64,000 bases of DNA from Yoonia litorea (GTDB lineage: Bacteria > Pseudomonadota > Alphaproteobacteria > Rhodobacterales > Rhodobacteraceae). Below the pieces are notes generated by a model. That model was not told the DNA's origin, ran no database searches, and saw only the letters and a list, made by a program, of their open reading frames with translations. Position 1 is the first letter of the stretch. Each line of letters opens with the position of its first letter. The stretch spans positions 682,001-746,000 of the forward strand of contig NZ_FOZM01000001.1 of assembly GCF_900114675.1 (NCBI RefSeq). The letters are read 5' to 3'. Position numbers and translations under genes: made by a program. Shown piece after piece: positions 8,049 to 17,075 of the stretch.

Positions 8049-11000
8049 TCAAGCCACACCTTCGTACTGATCTTCGGCGCTGTAGTACGATTGTGCTGAC
8101 ACAGTGCCGCCGTTGTCGCCATCAAACGCAACATTGAAGGCATATAGGTCACCGGAATTGTTCCACCCGTCCAAGGCTGTGTGGATGTCAGACCCTGACT
8201 CGGTGAAGGCATCATCACTATCAATATCGCCATCGTTATCAGAGTCATAGCGCACACCAGACCCCCAAGCCGCTTTCTTGTCGCCGCGATCAGCCTCATT
8301 GAGGCCGTTGAGGTAATAGATCGCCTGATCGATCCAATACATCGCATCTTCACCGAGCGGGGTCGTCATGTTCGGATCGTTGCCAGCCATGACATTCAGC
8401 CAAGAGGCAACCAGATCTCTCTCGATCAGTTCGGTCTTGCCCCAGTCCTTGCCTCGGTTCTTTTCGCCATCAAGGCCATTACCCTGAAGTGCGTTGAGCG
8501 CTTCAACAAGTGTGATGCCAGCCCCATCGAGATACCACTCCTCGTCACCTTCCTGAACGGCACTCCAATCCCAGTCTCCGATCAACAGACGAAGCTCGCC
8601 GTCGCCTATCAAATCCCAGTAAGGCGGAATTTCGTCAGGGTTGGTGTTTTCGTCCGGTTGCTCTCCGTATCGCAAGACAATGACATCATCGTCTGCGAAT
8701 TCATCGCCTGTTTTCTCGATGCCTCGGTCTTGGATGTCGCCGTCGTCGGCCGGGTCACCATTCCAGAACGTCTGACCCAGTTTGCTTTGCCAGAAGCCAG
8801 GTGTCCGCACGCCGGGCCCGTCAATCATGTCATTGCCGAAGAGCAGGAGGTCACCCGCCATGTCAGAGAGCACGACTTCGCCCGATGCTGAGATCTCCAC
8901 TTTGAAGAAGCCGTCACCGAATGCGTCCGGTGTCGTCTGGACGTAGCCCGGTTGGAGCACCTCCTTGACAAAGTAGATACCCATTTCGAGATCGTCGAAA
9001 GACCAGAAGCCAGTCTCATCAGAGACAGTTGTGCGGATCGGTGTGATCTCGTTAAAGATTTCGTCGCCATCATCCTGATAGAGTTCAATCGTCCAGCCTT
9101 TGGCACCGGCTTCGCCACCTGCAAGGGCCACTTCTTCGTCATCACGGACACCATTATTGTTCGTGTCCTCGAAGTCCCATGTGCCACTGCGATCCATGTC
9201 CCAGAATTTGTACCCTTGGATCGTCCCAGCTTCATAGTTGAGGAAGTCGTTGGTGTCTGATGACTGTCCTGATGCGAGCGAAATGGTGCCTGTCTCTGTG
9301 ATATCGTCGACGGCATAGTATGTCTTTGCGGTCTCGCCGGTGCCGACGGTGACGGAGGATGCGGTGCCATCATCGCTGTCGCCGAAAGTGTCGGTCTCCG
9401 AGACGATGTAGTCTCCCGGATCGAGATCAGTGAAGCTGTATTTGCCGTCGGCGCCAGTCACCGCTGTGAGCTGGTTGCCACCTGTCCCCAGGACGGGTGT
9501 GCCGTCTGCAAAGAAGAGATAGATTGTGACGCCGGCAAGCGGTGTCTGATCGTTTGTTGTCGCGGCATCTGCATCGCCGTCTTCGTATTTGATGCCCGAG
9601 ATTGCGACCTTCTGGTAGTTGAGGAAGTCGTTGGTGTCTGATGACTGTCCTGATGCGAGCGAAATGGTGCCTGTCTCTGTGATATCGTCGACGGCATAGT
9701 ATGTCTTTGCGGTCTCGCCGGTGCCGACGGTGACGGAGGATGCGGTGCCATCATCGCTGTCGCCGAAAGTGTCGGTCTCCGAGACGATGTAGTCTCCCGG
9801 ATCGAGATCAGTGAAGCTGTATTTGCCGTCGGCGCCAGTCACCGCTGTGAGCTGGTTGCCACCTGTCCCCAGGACGGGTGTGCCGTCTGCAAAGAAGAGA
9901 TAGATTGTGACGCCGGCAAGCGGTGTCTGATCGTTTGTTGTCGCGGCATCTGCATCGCCGTCTTCGTATTTGATGCCCGAGATTGCGACCTTCTGGTAGT
10001 TGAGGAAGCTTGTCGTCTCGCGTTCGGCATCCGTGTCACCGATGATATCGCCAGTTGTGACTGAAATCAGGTCGGAGTGGACAAACAGAACTTCTTCGTT
10101 CGTCAGTGGGTCAATGAAGGTTTTGGAGTTTTCATCAGAATTGAACCATCCTTCAAAGTTCTGCTCAACCAGCCAGTAGTCACCCACTGCGACACCGTCG
10201 AAGGAATAAGAACCCACAAGAGTGGCGTCGCCTCCAGCTGCTTCCAGTGTGAGAGTCTGTGACTGGCGGACAGGAGAGATTGGCGTGCCATCCACATTGT
10301 AGACGTCGTTAATTGTGAACTGGCCATCGCCGTTGGCATCTGCGTAGAGGTAAATGTGCCACCCGCTAATGCCGCTTTCATCGCCATTGAGGATGCCGTC
10401 GGCGTTATCGTCCTGGTATTTGTAGCCTTGGATTGCACCGAAAGGCTGCGCCTTGAGAACGGACCACTCTTCGAAGCCGTCACTGATACCCCAGTCCGCG
10501 GCCTGTGTCTGGCCGCTATTCGCATAGGTGTCATCCGCGTTGAGCTCAGGAGCCTCGCCGACACCTTCGGCGCCCATCGATGAGATCAGATAGACGTATG
10601 TGGTACTTGCAGTGCCGTCGAAAGTGCTGCCTGCATCGGTGTCATTCAGAAGGCTAATCGCGTCAGTGAAGTCGGACTGTTTGATGTAGAGGGCGATGTC
10701 GCCTACGCCGCTGCCTGCTTGCAGGTCGTAATTCAGGGCGACCCAATTATCATTGAGCGCATCAAGGTCATAGACGAGTGCCAACTGACTGGCATCAAGG
10801 CTATTCGTTGCCAGCAACTCGTTCGTCAAATCGGTACTCGACTTGTTATCAACAATATATCCAGAGCTGAGTGTCAGATTTGCCTCGGTTGAGACAAAGA
10901 TCATGACCTCGTCCAGCGAAATGTACTGCTCACCCTTGGCATTGGAGTTTTCGTTGATGTCTAGCCGGAACTCGTAGAAATTGCCCGCGAAATCGTCGGT

Positions 11001-11720
11001 TGGGTCGTCCGGGTCGATGCCGTCAAGAACTTCGTTGTTCGAGGCATTGAAAAGGGCGACTTCGCTCAAAAGCAAGTCACGGGTGTATCCGTTGGCCTGT
11101 GCTTTTTCGTCATTGTTGATTTCGCCGGACGTATTGATGCCGTCTTGTGAACTGTCGTTGCCAGTGGCCTGGATGCGGACAAACGGCGAGATCACGCCGG
11201 TTCCGGCGCCGAAGATGTCGTTTGTCCAAACGGCGCCACTTTCGTCTTGGTAATCGGGGCTATCTAACGCTGTGAGATCTAAATCAGACTCGACTTGGCT
11301 AATGCCGATGGGGGCGGGGAGGCTATCAGTGAAACTCCAGTAGGCAACGTCTGTCTCACTGGTTGCGGCAAGTATGAAGGTTTCGTCGAGGCTGTCGTCG
11401 GGGTTGACATACCATTGCGTCGTGATCGACCCATTCTCAAGACCATCCAGGTCACCTTCACCACCGTCTGTGACGCTCCAACTCTCATGGCCATCACCCC
11501 CAAGATCGACGATCGTGTCATCAGCGGTGCCATAAATACCGTCTTCTCCGGGGCCACTGACATGGTCAATCTTGAAAGTAACTGTTCCACCAATATCAAC
11601 GCCGCTGGCAAGTATTTCTGCGGTTGAACCTGGAGCGTAATCATCAAGATCGGTCGCTACAGCCAGACCATCATCTATAATTTCATCATCACTCAGAAGC
11701 ACGTTAATTTGGTCAGTCAT
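8049..11720 (-). CDS. Large secreted SdrD/Cna-B repeat protein, probable T1SS substrate
   Basis: The start at 11720 gives 1223 residues and is chosen because AAGGTGGGG lies just upstream; a longer frame begins at 11819 without such support. The protein is very acidic, rich in Asp, Gly and Thr, and has no N-terminal signal peptide, as expected for type I export. Several SdrD-type B domains (SGIKYEDGDAD ... TDLDPGDYIVSET pattern) occupy the middle. Two of them are identical because of a 381-bp tandem duplication. The C-terminal 300 residues contain RTPGFWQ and a calcium-loop-like DSDNDGDIDSDD. I see no classical GGxGxD RTX nonapeptides. It is first in the operon with SapC and the exporter. The likely role is an adhesin, matrix or S-layer-like protein. 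Confidence 0.8.
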   Translation of the reverse strand: MTDQINVLLSDDEIIDDGLAVATDLDDYAPGSTAEILASGVDIGGTVTFKIDHVSGPGEDGIYGTADDTIVDLGGDGHESWSVTDGGEGDLDGLENGSITTQWYVNPDDSLDETFILAATSETDVAYWSFTDSLPAPIGISQVESDLDLTALDSPDYQDESGAVWTNDIFGAGTGVISPFVRIQATGNDSSQDGINTSGEINNDEKAQANGYTRDLLLSEVALFNASNNEVLDGIDPDDPTDDFAGNFYEFRLDINENSNAKGEQYISLDEVMIFVSTEANLTLSSGYIVDNKSSTDLTNELLATNSLDASQLALVYDLDALNDNWVALNYDLQAGSGVGDIALYIKQSDFTDAISLLNDTDAGSTFDGTASTTYVYLISSMGAEGVGEAPELNADDTYANSGQTQAADWGISDGFEEWSVLKAQPFGAIQGYKYQDDNADGILNGDESGISGWHIYLYADANGDGQFTINDVYNVDGTPISPVRQSQTLTLEAAGGDATLVGSYSFDGVAVGDYWLVEQNFEGWFNSDENSKTFIDPLTNEEVLFVHSDLISVTTGDIIGDTDAERETTSFLNYQKVAISGIKYEDGDADAATTNDQTPLAGVTIYLFFADGTPVLGTGGNQLTAVTGADGKYSFTDLDPGDYIVSETDTFGDSDDGTASSVTVGTGETAKTYYAVDDITETGTISLASGQSSDTNDFLNYQKVAISGIKYEDGDADAATTNDQTPLAGVTIYLFFADGTPVLGTGGNQLTAVTGADGKYSFTDLDPGDYIVSETDTFGDSDDGTASSVTVGTGETAKTYYAVDDITETGTISLASGQSSDTNDFLNYEAGTIQGYKFWDMDRSGTWDFEDTNNNGVRDDEEVALAGGEAGAKGWTIELYQDDGDEIFNEITPIRTTVSDETGFWSFDDLEMGIYFVKEVLQPGYVQTTPDAFGDGFFKVEISASGEVVLSDMAGDLLLFGNDMIDGPGVRTPGFWQSKLGQTFWNGDPADDGDIQDRGIEKTGDEFADDDVIVLRYGEQPDENTNPDEIPPYWDLIGDGELRLLIGDWDWSAVQEGDEEWYLDGAGITLVEALNALQGNGLDGEKNRGKDWGKTELIERDLVASWLNVMAGNDPNMTTPLGEDAMYWIDQAIYYLNGLNEADRGDKKAAWGSGVRYDSDNDGDIDSDDAFTESGSDIHTALDGWNNSGDLYAFNVAFDGDNGGTVSAQSYYSAEDQYEGVA
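9235..10008. repeat. Exact 381-bp tandem duplication inside the surface protein gene
   Basis: Positions 9235-9615 are repeated at 9616-9996 with no difference that I can find, and the match continues 12 bases further to 10008. The unit is 127 codons long, so it adds one whole SdrD B-like domain in frame. Perfect identity including silent positions points to a recent duplication or continuing gene conversion. Confidence 0.95.
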
Positions 11721-12285
11721 TGCAAATACCCCACCTTTGCAAAACGGCCTCAAGGTCGCCGGCATCTGCCAACGATGGATTCCTCGAACCGAATGATGTG
11801 CACCCTCGATTGGATGCACGCGAATGTCCTGCGGGTTTTCAACCCGTGCGCTACGTTGGTCTCGCTGCCTGTATTCTGCGCTCGTGACGCCAACTCACGG
11901 TCTGAGAGATTCAAGGCATTAATGGCCTGCCGGTGACGACGATCAGTCAGATCTATTGGTCTATGTATGTATACAATTGGCAAGAATGCTTGCGCAGTCC
12001 CGGCATTCTGTCAACAGTCAGCCTTATTTTTGCCTTATTAATAAACGGTTAATGACACAATTGACTGGAAACAGTGGGTTAGCGATTTCCGAGTAAAAAG
12101 GTAAACTAATTTAAGTTTATCCGCCAAACCGATCGAGGGCTCCTATCCCGCGACTCATTAGAAAAATGGCAGGTTTCAGTCATCGGGCCGGCTGACGTCG
12201 CCCAGTTGTCCGGTTGTCTCGCGCCAGGACTTCTGACAAAGATGCGATGTAGCGCGATGGGTTTGCGCCTGGTGGGGGCCGTTTC
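11721..12285. promoter_or_regulatory. Divergent 565-bp intergenic region
   Basis: This gap separates the secretion operon (minus) from the capsule export operon (plus). I see no convincing gene in it. The stretch from about 12020 to 12120 is distinctly AT-rich (for example TTATTAATAAACGG) compared with its surroundings and is the likely site of divergent promoters and regulator binding. No specific operator could be identified. Confidence 0.4.
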
Positions 12286-14394
12286 ATGAAAGAAGCAATC
12301 TATTCGGGGTTTCTGATCTTTGTTGTCGGATCGCCTCTGGGGGCAGACACGATCTCTGGGAGCTTCTCGAATTTCGGCACCCCCGGTTTGGTCGAAATGC
12401 CCACGGCGGACGTCAGGGAAGATGCTGAACTGGGGATATCTTTCGGTGGATTTGAAAACCAGCAACGGATTACTCTGAATTTCCAGATCACGCCGCAGCT
12501 TAGCGGTGCGTTCCGCTATAGCAGGCTTGATGAATTCTCTGGTCCCGGGTTCGATCCAATTTTCGATCGGAGTTTCGACCTTCACTACCAGATTTTCCCG
12601 GAAGGAAGCTGGCGGCCAGCGCTTGCGGTCGGATTGCGCGACTTCATGGGGACAGGCATCTATACCGGCGAGTATGTCGTCGCGACCAAGACGGTAACGC
12701 CACGTATCAGAACAACGCTTGGCTTGGGGTGGGGAAGGCTCGCCACCGAAGGCGGATTTGAAAATCCGCTCGGTGCGGTATTTGACGAGCTGAAGATACG
12801 TCCCGCGCTCGATGTCGGTGAGGGAGGCGAGCCGTCATTCGATCAGTTTTTTCGCGGCGATGCTGCGCTCTTCGGCGGTGTCGAATGGAAAGTGTCTGAG
12901 GCCCTGACATTTACTGCGGAGTATTCGAGTGACGCTTATGCGCGCGAAGAGAATATCGGGATTGTTGAACGTGACACGCCGCTAAATTTCGGGCTCACGT
13001 TTTCTCCTTCAGATGACTTCTATCTCAGCGCACATTGGTTGGGCGGGGTTGATTTCGGCTTGGCCGCAACCATCGCCGCCACACCAAATGACAGGGTTGC
13101 GTCGAGCGGCTTCGAATCCGCGCCTCAGCCTGTGATAAGTCGCGGATCTGTTCAGGTAACGCCGTCCTCAACAGGATTGCCCGAAAGCAACGTTCAAGCG
13201 ACCAAGACTGCTCTGGCGCGCGACGGCTTACGCCTGACGGCAATCACGCGGAGCCAACGGAGCGTCAGTGTTGCGTTTGAAAATGAAAGATATCGGGCTG
13301 AGGCACAGGCCGTCGGACGGGTCGCCCGGATTCTGACAGCGACAATGCCGCGCGATATCGACAGCTTTACGATCATCCCGACGAGAGATGGCATTCCGAT
13401 ATCAGCGGTGACAATCGCACGAAGCGATCTTGAGGCATTGGAAAATCAACCAGACGCTGCTGCATCGATGTTAGCGCGCTCAGAAATCGCTGAAGCGCCA
13501 CTCGATATCGCAACAGGACTGACTGCGCGGGATGAGCGGCTCCTTTGGGGGATTTCGCCTTTCGTTGCGCTGCAGCTCTTTGACGGTCGCGATCCGTTGC
13601 GGACGGAATATGGGGTCCAGGCTGCGCTCTCATATGCGATCCAACCCAATTTGTTCCTCGAAGGCCGCGCGCGCTATCGCATTTCAGGTAACAGACAGGA
13701 CGCGAGCATTGCGGCTTCTGATTTGCATCCCGTTCGCCGAAATGTCGGAAAGTACGGAGAAGTCGGAACGGTCGGTATCGAGAACCTGGCCTTGCACTGG
13801 TACGGCAGGCCTGGCGAAGCGCTTTATAGCCGTGCTTCGCTTGGTTATCTCGAGACCATGTTTGCCGGCGCGTCAACCGAATTGCTTTGGAAACCCGTCG
13901 ACAGTCGTCTCGCCTTGGGGGCTGAGCTGAACTATGTCGTCCAGCGTGAATACGATCTTGGGTTCGGTGCGCAGTCCTTCGACGATATCGGGGGCACCTA
14001 TGACGTGGTCACCGGGCATGCGTCTCTCTACTATGCATTTGAGAATGGTTTTCACGGCCAGGTCGATGTGGGCCGCTATCTTGCGGGCGATTGGGGTGCC
14101 ACATTCCGGCTAGACCGGGAATTTGCCAACGGCTGGAAGGTCGGAGCATATGCGACCTTTACGGATGTCCCATTCGAGGAATTCGGTGAAGGATCTTTCG
14201 ACAAAGGCTTCAGGATTACGGTCCCATTTGATTGGGCGCTCGGGAATGCCACACGCGATAGCGCGAACGTCAGCCTTGCATCGCTCAGTCGTGACGGAGG
14301 GGCGCGGTTGCGCGTTGACGGACGGCTTTACGAGCGCATTCGCGGCAGTCACGAAGTGGCACTTACTGACGGTTGGGGGCGTTTCTGGCGATGA
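12286..14394 (+). CDS. yjbH: YjbH/GfcD-family outer membrane protein
   Basis: A 702-residue protein, close to the usual length of E. coli YjbH. A short signal peptide (about residues 1-20, ending near PLGAD) is followed by the family-typical opening GSFSNFGTPGLVEMPTA and many amphipathic beta strands ending in aromatic residues, as expected of an outer membrane barrel. YjbH/GfcD proteins act in exopolysaccharide or group 4 capsule secretion. The start has GGTGGGGG upstream. Its stop overlaps the next start by an ATGA, so yjbF is translationally coupled. Confidence 0.85.
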   Translation: MKEAIYSGFLIFVVGSPLGADTISGSFSNFGTPGLVEMPTADVREDAELGISFGGFENQQRITLNFQITPQLSGAFRYSRLDEFSGPGFDPIFDRSFDLHYQIFPEGSWRPALAVGLRDFMGTGIYTGEYVVATKTVTPRIRTTLGLGWGRLATEGGFENPLGAVFDELKIRPALDVGEGGEPSFDQFFRGDAALFGGVEWKVSEALTFTAEYSSDAYAREENIGIVERDTPLNFGLTFSPSDDFYLSAHWLGGVDFGLAATIAATPNDRVASSGFESAPQPVISRGSVQVTPSSTGLPESNVQATKTALARDGLRLTAITRSQRSVSVAFENERYRAEAQAVGRVARILTATMPRDIDSFTIIPTRDGIPISAVTIARSDLEALENQPDAAASMLARSEIAEAPLDIATGLTARDERLLWGISPFVALQLFDGRDPLRTEYGVQAALSYAIQPNLFLEGRARYRISGNRQDASIAASDLHPVRRNVGKYGEVGTVGIENLALHWYGRPGEALYSRASLGYLETMFAGASTELLWKPVDSRLALGAELNYVVQREYDLGFGAQSFDDIGGTYDVVTGHASLYYAFENGFHGQVDVGRYLAGDWGATFRLDREFANGWKVGAYATFTDVPFEEFGEGSFDKGFRITVPFDWALGNATRDSANVSLASLSRDGGARLRVDGRLYERIRGSHEVALTDGWGRFWR

Positions 14395-15047
14395 GACTAC
14401 TGGCGCTAATCACTTTGCTGGTCGGCATTTCTGCCTGCGGACCACTTCAGCAAACAACAATTCTCAGCACGTCTCTGGATCTGGCGACTGATCTTGCCGG
14501 GTTCGACACAGACGATACTTCACCGGATCCAAGATCCGGCCTGTCTCGCGAAATGATTGAAAATGCGCCACAGGACCTGATGCTTTTTGCGCCGGTGTCG
14601 GAAGATGACGCGTCATTGCTGGCGCGCGTTACCGAAAATAATGGCTATGTGACATGGGCTGAAGACAGAGGCATCGCCATTATTACGCAGAACGGGCTGG
14701 TTGCTGGCACAAGGGGATTGGGCAATGACCTGATGGGGGCAGACTTAAGCGTCGTCTACAATGCGCTTGTAAGCGGGCAAGGTCGTTATGCCCGTGTGCA
14801 CGATTACATCGGTGGAAATGATGCGATTGTACGCGCCCGCTTTGAATGTCAGGTGCAAACGATCCGAGATGATGTGCTCGAGATTTACGGACAGCGCCGC
14901 AACGTGCGCTTGGTCGGCGAAGGATGCGCAGGCAGGGCAGGGCAGTTCAGTAATCTCTATTGGATCGCTTCAAGTGGCCAGATTTGGCAGTCTCGGCAAT
15001 GGATTTCTGCCCCGGTAGGCGAAATCGACATTCAAATGCTGCGTTAA
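14391..15047 (+). CDS. yjbF: YjbF/GfcB-family outer membrane lipoprotein
   Basis: The chosen start (14391) overlaps the yjbH stop as ATGA and gives 218 residues with a clean lipoprotein signal: a hydrophobic stretch LALITLLVG then the lipobox ISAC at about residue 16. The rest matches the YjbF/GfcB lipoprotein type, including the central IAIITQNGLVAGTRGLGNDL segment and conserved Cys and Trp residues. An in-frame start six codons upstream would spoil the signal and is not preferred. The partner YjbH precedes it. Role: polysaccharide secretion, exact activity unknown. Confidence 0.85.
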   Translation: MRLLALITLLVGISACGPLQQTTILSTSLDLATDLAGFDTDDTSPDPRSGLSREMIENAPQDLMLFAPVSEDDASLLARVTENNGYVTWAEDRGIAIITQNGLVAGTRGLGNDLMGADLSVVYNALVSGQGRYARVHDYIGGNDAIVRARFECQVQTIRDDVLEIYGQRRNVRLVGEGCAGRAGQFSNLYWIASSGQIWQSRQWISAPVGEIDIQMLR

Positions 15048-15156
15048 TCACTTCTAACCCTTGAATATGTTTTCAGATTTGGTATCGAGATAGTGAGCGG
15101 ATACTGCGGACGATTGCGGTGCCCTTACTGAAACCAGATGTCGAAAGGGATTTCGA

Positions 15157-15390
15157 ATGAACATCAAAATGATTTCTACAGCTGCAATCGTAGCATTTGC
15201 AGCTTCTTCTGTAAACGCTGGCGGCCTGATGGGTGCGATCGTTGAAGAGCCAGTGGCTCCACCAGTGATCGTCGAGGAAGAAGACGGCAGCATCCCAGGC
15301 TGGGTTATCCCAGTAGCGATTCTCGCAGCACTTCTCGCAGCTAGCTCCAGCGACTCTGGTGGCGGCTCCGAGGACGACAGCGACAACTAA
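15157..15390 (+). CDS. Small secreted GfcA/YjbE-like protein
   Basis: A 77-residue protein with a signal peptide (cleavage near VNA-GG, residue about 21), a proline- and glutamate-rich linker, a hydrophobic helix (WVIPVAILAALLAAS) and a Ser/Gly/Asp tail. This order of signal, hydrophobic stretch and low-complexity tail resembles the small GfcA and YjbE proteins that accompany gfcB/yjbF in Escherichia. Sequence identity is not obvious, so the match is by topology and position. It lies between yjbF and the Wza-type gene and is followed by a strong terminator. That suggests a highly expressed short transcript with reduced read-through. Confidence 0.65.
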   Translation: MNIKMISTAAIVAFAASSVNAGGLMGAIVEEPVAPPVIVEEEDGSIPGWVIPVAILAALLAASSSDSGGGSEDDSDN

Positions 15391-15435
15391 GTCAGTCTGC
15401 GATAACTACAGGTTTTCGCAAGTGTGATTTGAGTT

Positions 15436-15470
15436 ATGACTGCACCGAGAGATTGGTGCAGTCATTTTTG
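15436..15470 (+). terminator. Rho-independent terminator after the GfcA-like gene
   Basis: A perfect 11-bp stem (ATGACTGCACC at 15436-15446 with its complement at 15455-15465) encloses an 8-nt loop and is followed by a T-rich run. It would end or attenuate transcription from yjbHF before the wza-type gene. Confidence 0.9.
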
Positions 15471-15546
15471 TTTCAAGTGTTTGCCAAATCCGCGCCGGTA
15501 GATGATAAGCACTAGAACACAACGTAGCGGCGAGGGGGTCGAATAA

Positions 15547-16626
15547 GTGAACCAATTGAAGCGTTTGCTGCTTTTGTTGACCTGCCTGACATTGCTGGGC
15601 GCTTGTGCAGATGGCTTTAGCGAGTTTCCCGTGACCCGAGAGGCTCAAACCGAGCTTCCGCCCACAGTCACGGTCATCCAGCTTGACGCGCAGAACATCA
15701 GGCAATTCAACCCCGCTTCCTCGACTCCGGTACAAAGCGCCACGCTCGCAGGCCCCTCGGGGTGGAAATACCGGATTGGTCCTGGCGATGTTCTGAGTGT
15801 GCTTGTTTTCAATCACCCAGAACTTACGATGCCAGCGGGGCCACAGCGCAGCGCGGCCGAAAGCGGTTTCCGCGTCCAGTCTGACGGCACCTTCTTCTAT
15901 CCTTTTGTAGGGCAAGTGCAGGCCGCGGGTCTCGCACCTGAAGACATTCGCACCGATCTGCGCCTGAGACTTGCAGAATATATTGCTGATCCGCAACTCG
16001 AAGTGCGGGTTGCTGCGTTCAACAGTCAGGCAATCAATGTCACCGGCGCGGTGGCGATGCCGTCGCGCCATTCATTGACGACTGTTCCGATGACTCTGGT
16101 GGACGCCATCAACGCTGCTGGTGGCCTCAAGGACAATGCCGATGCCGAACGCGTCACAATCCAGCGCAACAATCGGACCTATAATGTCGATCTTGATGCT
16201 TTTCTTTCGCGAGGTGTCGTTTCAAACAACCCCGTCCTTGGCGCTGGTGACGTCGTCTATGTGCCTGAGCGAGAGAGCGAAGAAGTCTTCATTCTTGGCG
16301 AGGTCAATCAATCCGCAAGCATCGACCTCGAAGGTGAAGAATTGTCGTTGACACAAGCGCTTGCCGGGCAGGGGGGGATCAATCAGATCCGGGCAGATGC
16401 ACGCGGTGTGTTTGTTTTCCGCGGAACACCAGCCGCCATGCGTGTTTTCCAGCTGTCTGTGGCATCGCCGACCGGGTTTCTTCTGGGGACAGATTTCCTG
16501 CTGCAGCCCGGTGATGTCGTCTACGTGACCCGATCGCCGCGGCAACGGTGGAATGATACGATCCTTGGGTTGCTTCCGACCGTGGGCGCTGTCAATACAA
16601 CCACAGATACACTCAACGGAATCTAG
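15547..16626 (+). CDS. Polysaccharide export lipoprotein (Wza/GfcE-like)
   Basis: A 359-residue outer membrane polysaccharide export protein. It starts with GTG at 15547 after GAGGGGG and carries a lipoprotein signal (LTLLGAC, Cys at about residue 20). The PES-type domain begins with YRIGPGDVLSVLVFNHPEL and is followed by SLBB-type segments (INVTGAVAMPSRHSL and VFILGEVNQS). Wza-type proteins form the octameric channel through which capsule or exopolysaccharide leaves the cell, working with the BY-kinase two genes downstream. The phosphatase gene begins 5 bp after its stop. Confidence 0.92.
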   Translation: MNQLKRLLLLLTCLTLLGACADGFSEFPVTREAQTELPPTVTVIQLDAQNIRQFNPASSTPVQSATLAGPSGWKYRIGPGDVLSVLVFNHPELTMPAGPQRSAAESGFRVQSDGTFFYPFVGQVQAAGLAPEDIRTDLRLRLAEYIADPQLEVRVAAFNSQAINVTGAVAMPSRHSLTTVPMTLVDAINAAGGLKDNADAERVTIQRNNRTYNVDLDAFLSRGVVSNNPVLGAGDVVYVPERESEEVFILGEVNQSASIDLEGEELSLTQALAGQGGINQIRADARGVFVFRGTPAAMRVFQLSVASPTGFLLGTDFLLQPGDVVYVTRSPRQRWNDTILGLLPTVGAVNTTTDTLNGI

Positions 16627-16631
16627 GGTTC

Positions 16632-17066
16632 ATGCAGCGACTGCTTACTGTTTGTGTTGGTAACATTTGCCGCTCGCCTATTGCGGCGGCGCTCCTGCGT
16701 GCAGACTTGCCTCATTACACTGTATCTTCCGCAGGGATTGCTGCGGTGGTGGGGAACGATGTGGACGAGCACGCCCGCCGTGTTGCAGAGGATGCGGGGG
16801 TCGCTGTTGGTGAACACAGCGCGCGCCAATTCACAAAAGAGATTGCCGCCGAAAATGACCTTATTCTTGTTCTCGAAGGCGGACACCGCCGAGAAGTAGA
16901 AAAGATTGTTCCCGGGATTTCCGGGCGTGTGATGCGGCTCAGCCGGTGGACCGGTGATGGCGATATTCCGGACCCCTATCGCAGAAGCATCGAGTTCCAC
17001 CAAGCGGTCTTTGCGCAAATTCAAGAAGCGACTCAGGCCTGGGCCGCACGTTTGGGCGGGCGGTAA
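16632..17066 (+). CDS. Low-molecular-weight protein tyrosine phosphatase (Wzb/Etp-like)
   Basis: A 144-residue phosphatase with the LMW-PTP active-site loop at the very start (CVGNICRS, Cys8 and Arg14) and the general-acid loop DIPDPYR near residue 113. Enzymes of this type dephosphorylate the tyrosine-rich tail of the cognate BY-kinase and so control polysaccharide polymer length and export. It lies between the Wza-like and BY-kinase genes with gaps of 5 and 9 bp, the standard wza-wzb-wzc order. Confidence 0.93.
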   Translation: MQRLLTVCVGNICRSPIAAALLRADLPHYTVSSAGIAAVVGNDVDEHARRVAEDAGVAVGEHSARQFTKEIAAENDLILVLEGGHRREVEKIVPGISGRVMRLSRWTGDGDIPDPYRRSIEFHQAVFAQIQEATQAWAARLGGR

Positions 17067-17075
17067 AGACACGCT

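Noticed and set aside
9235-10008. CRISPR array or insertion sequence
   Set aside because: It is an in-frame domain duplication with 381-bp units and no spacers or transposase.
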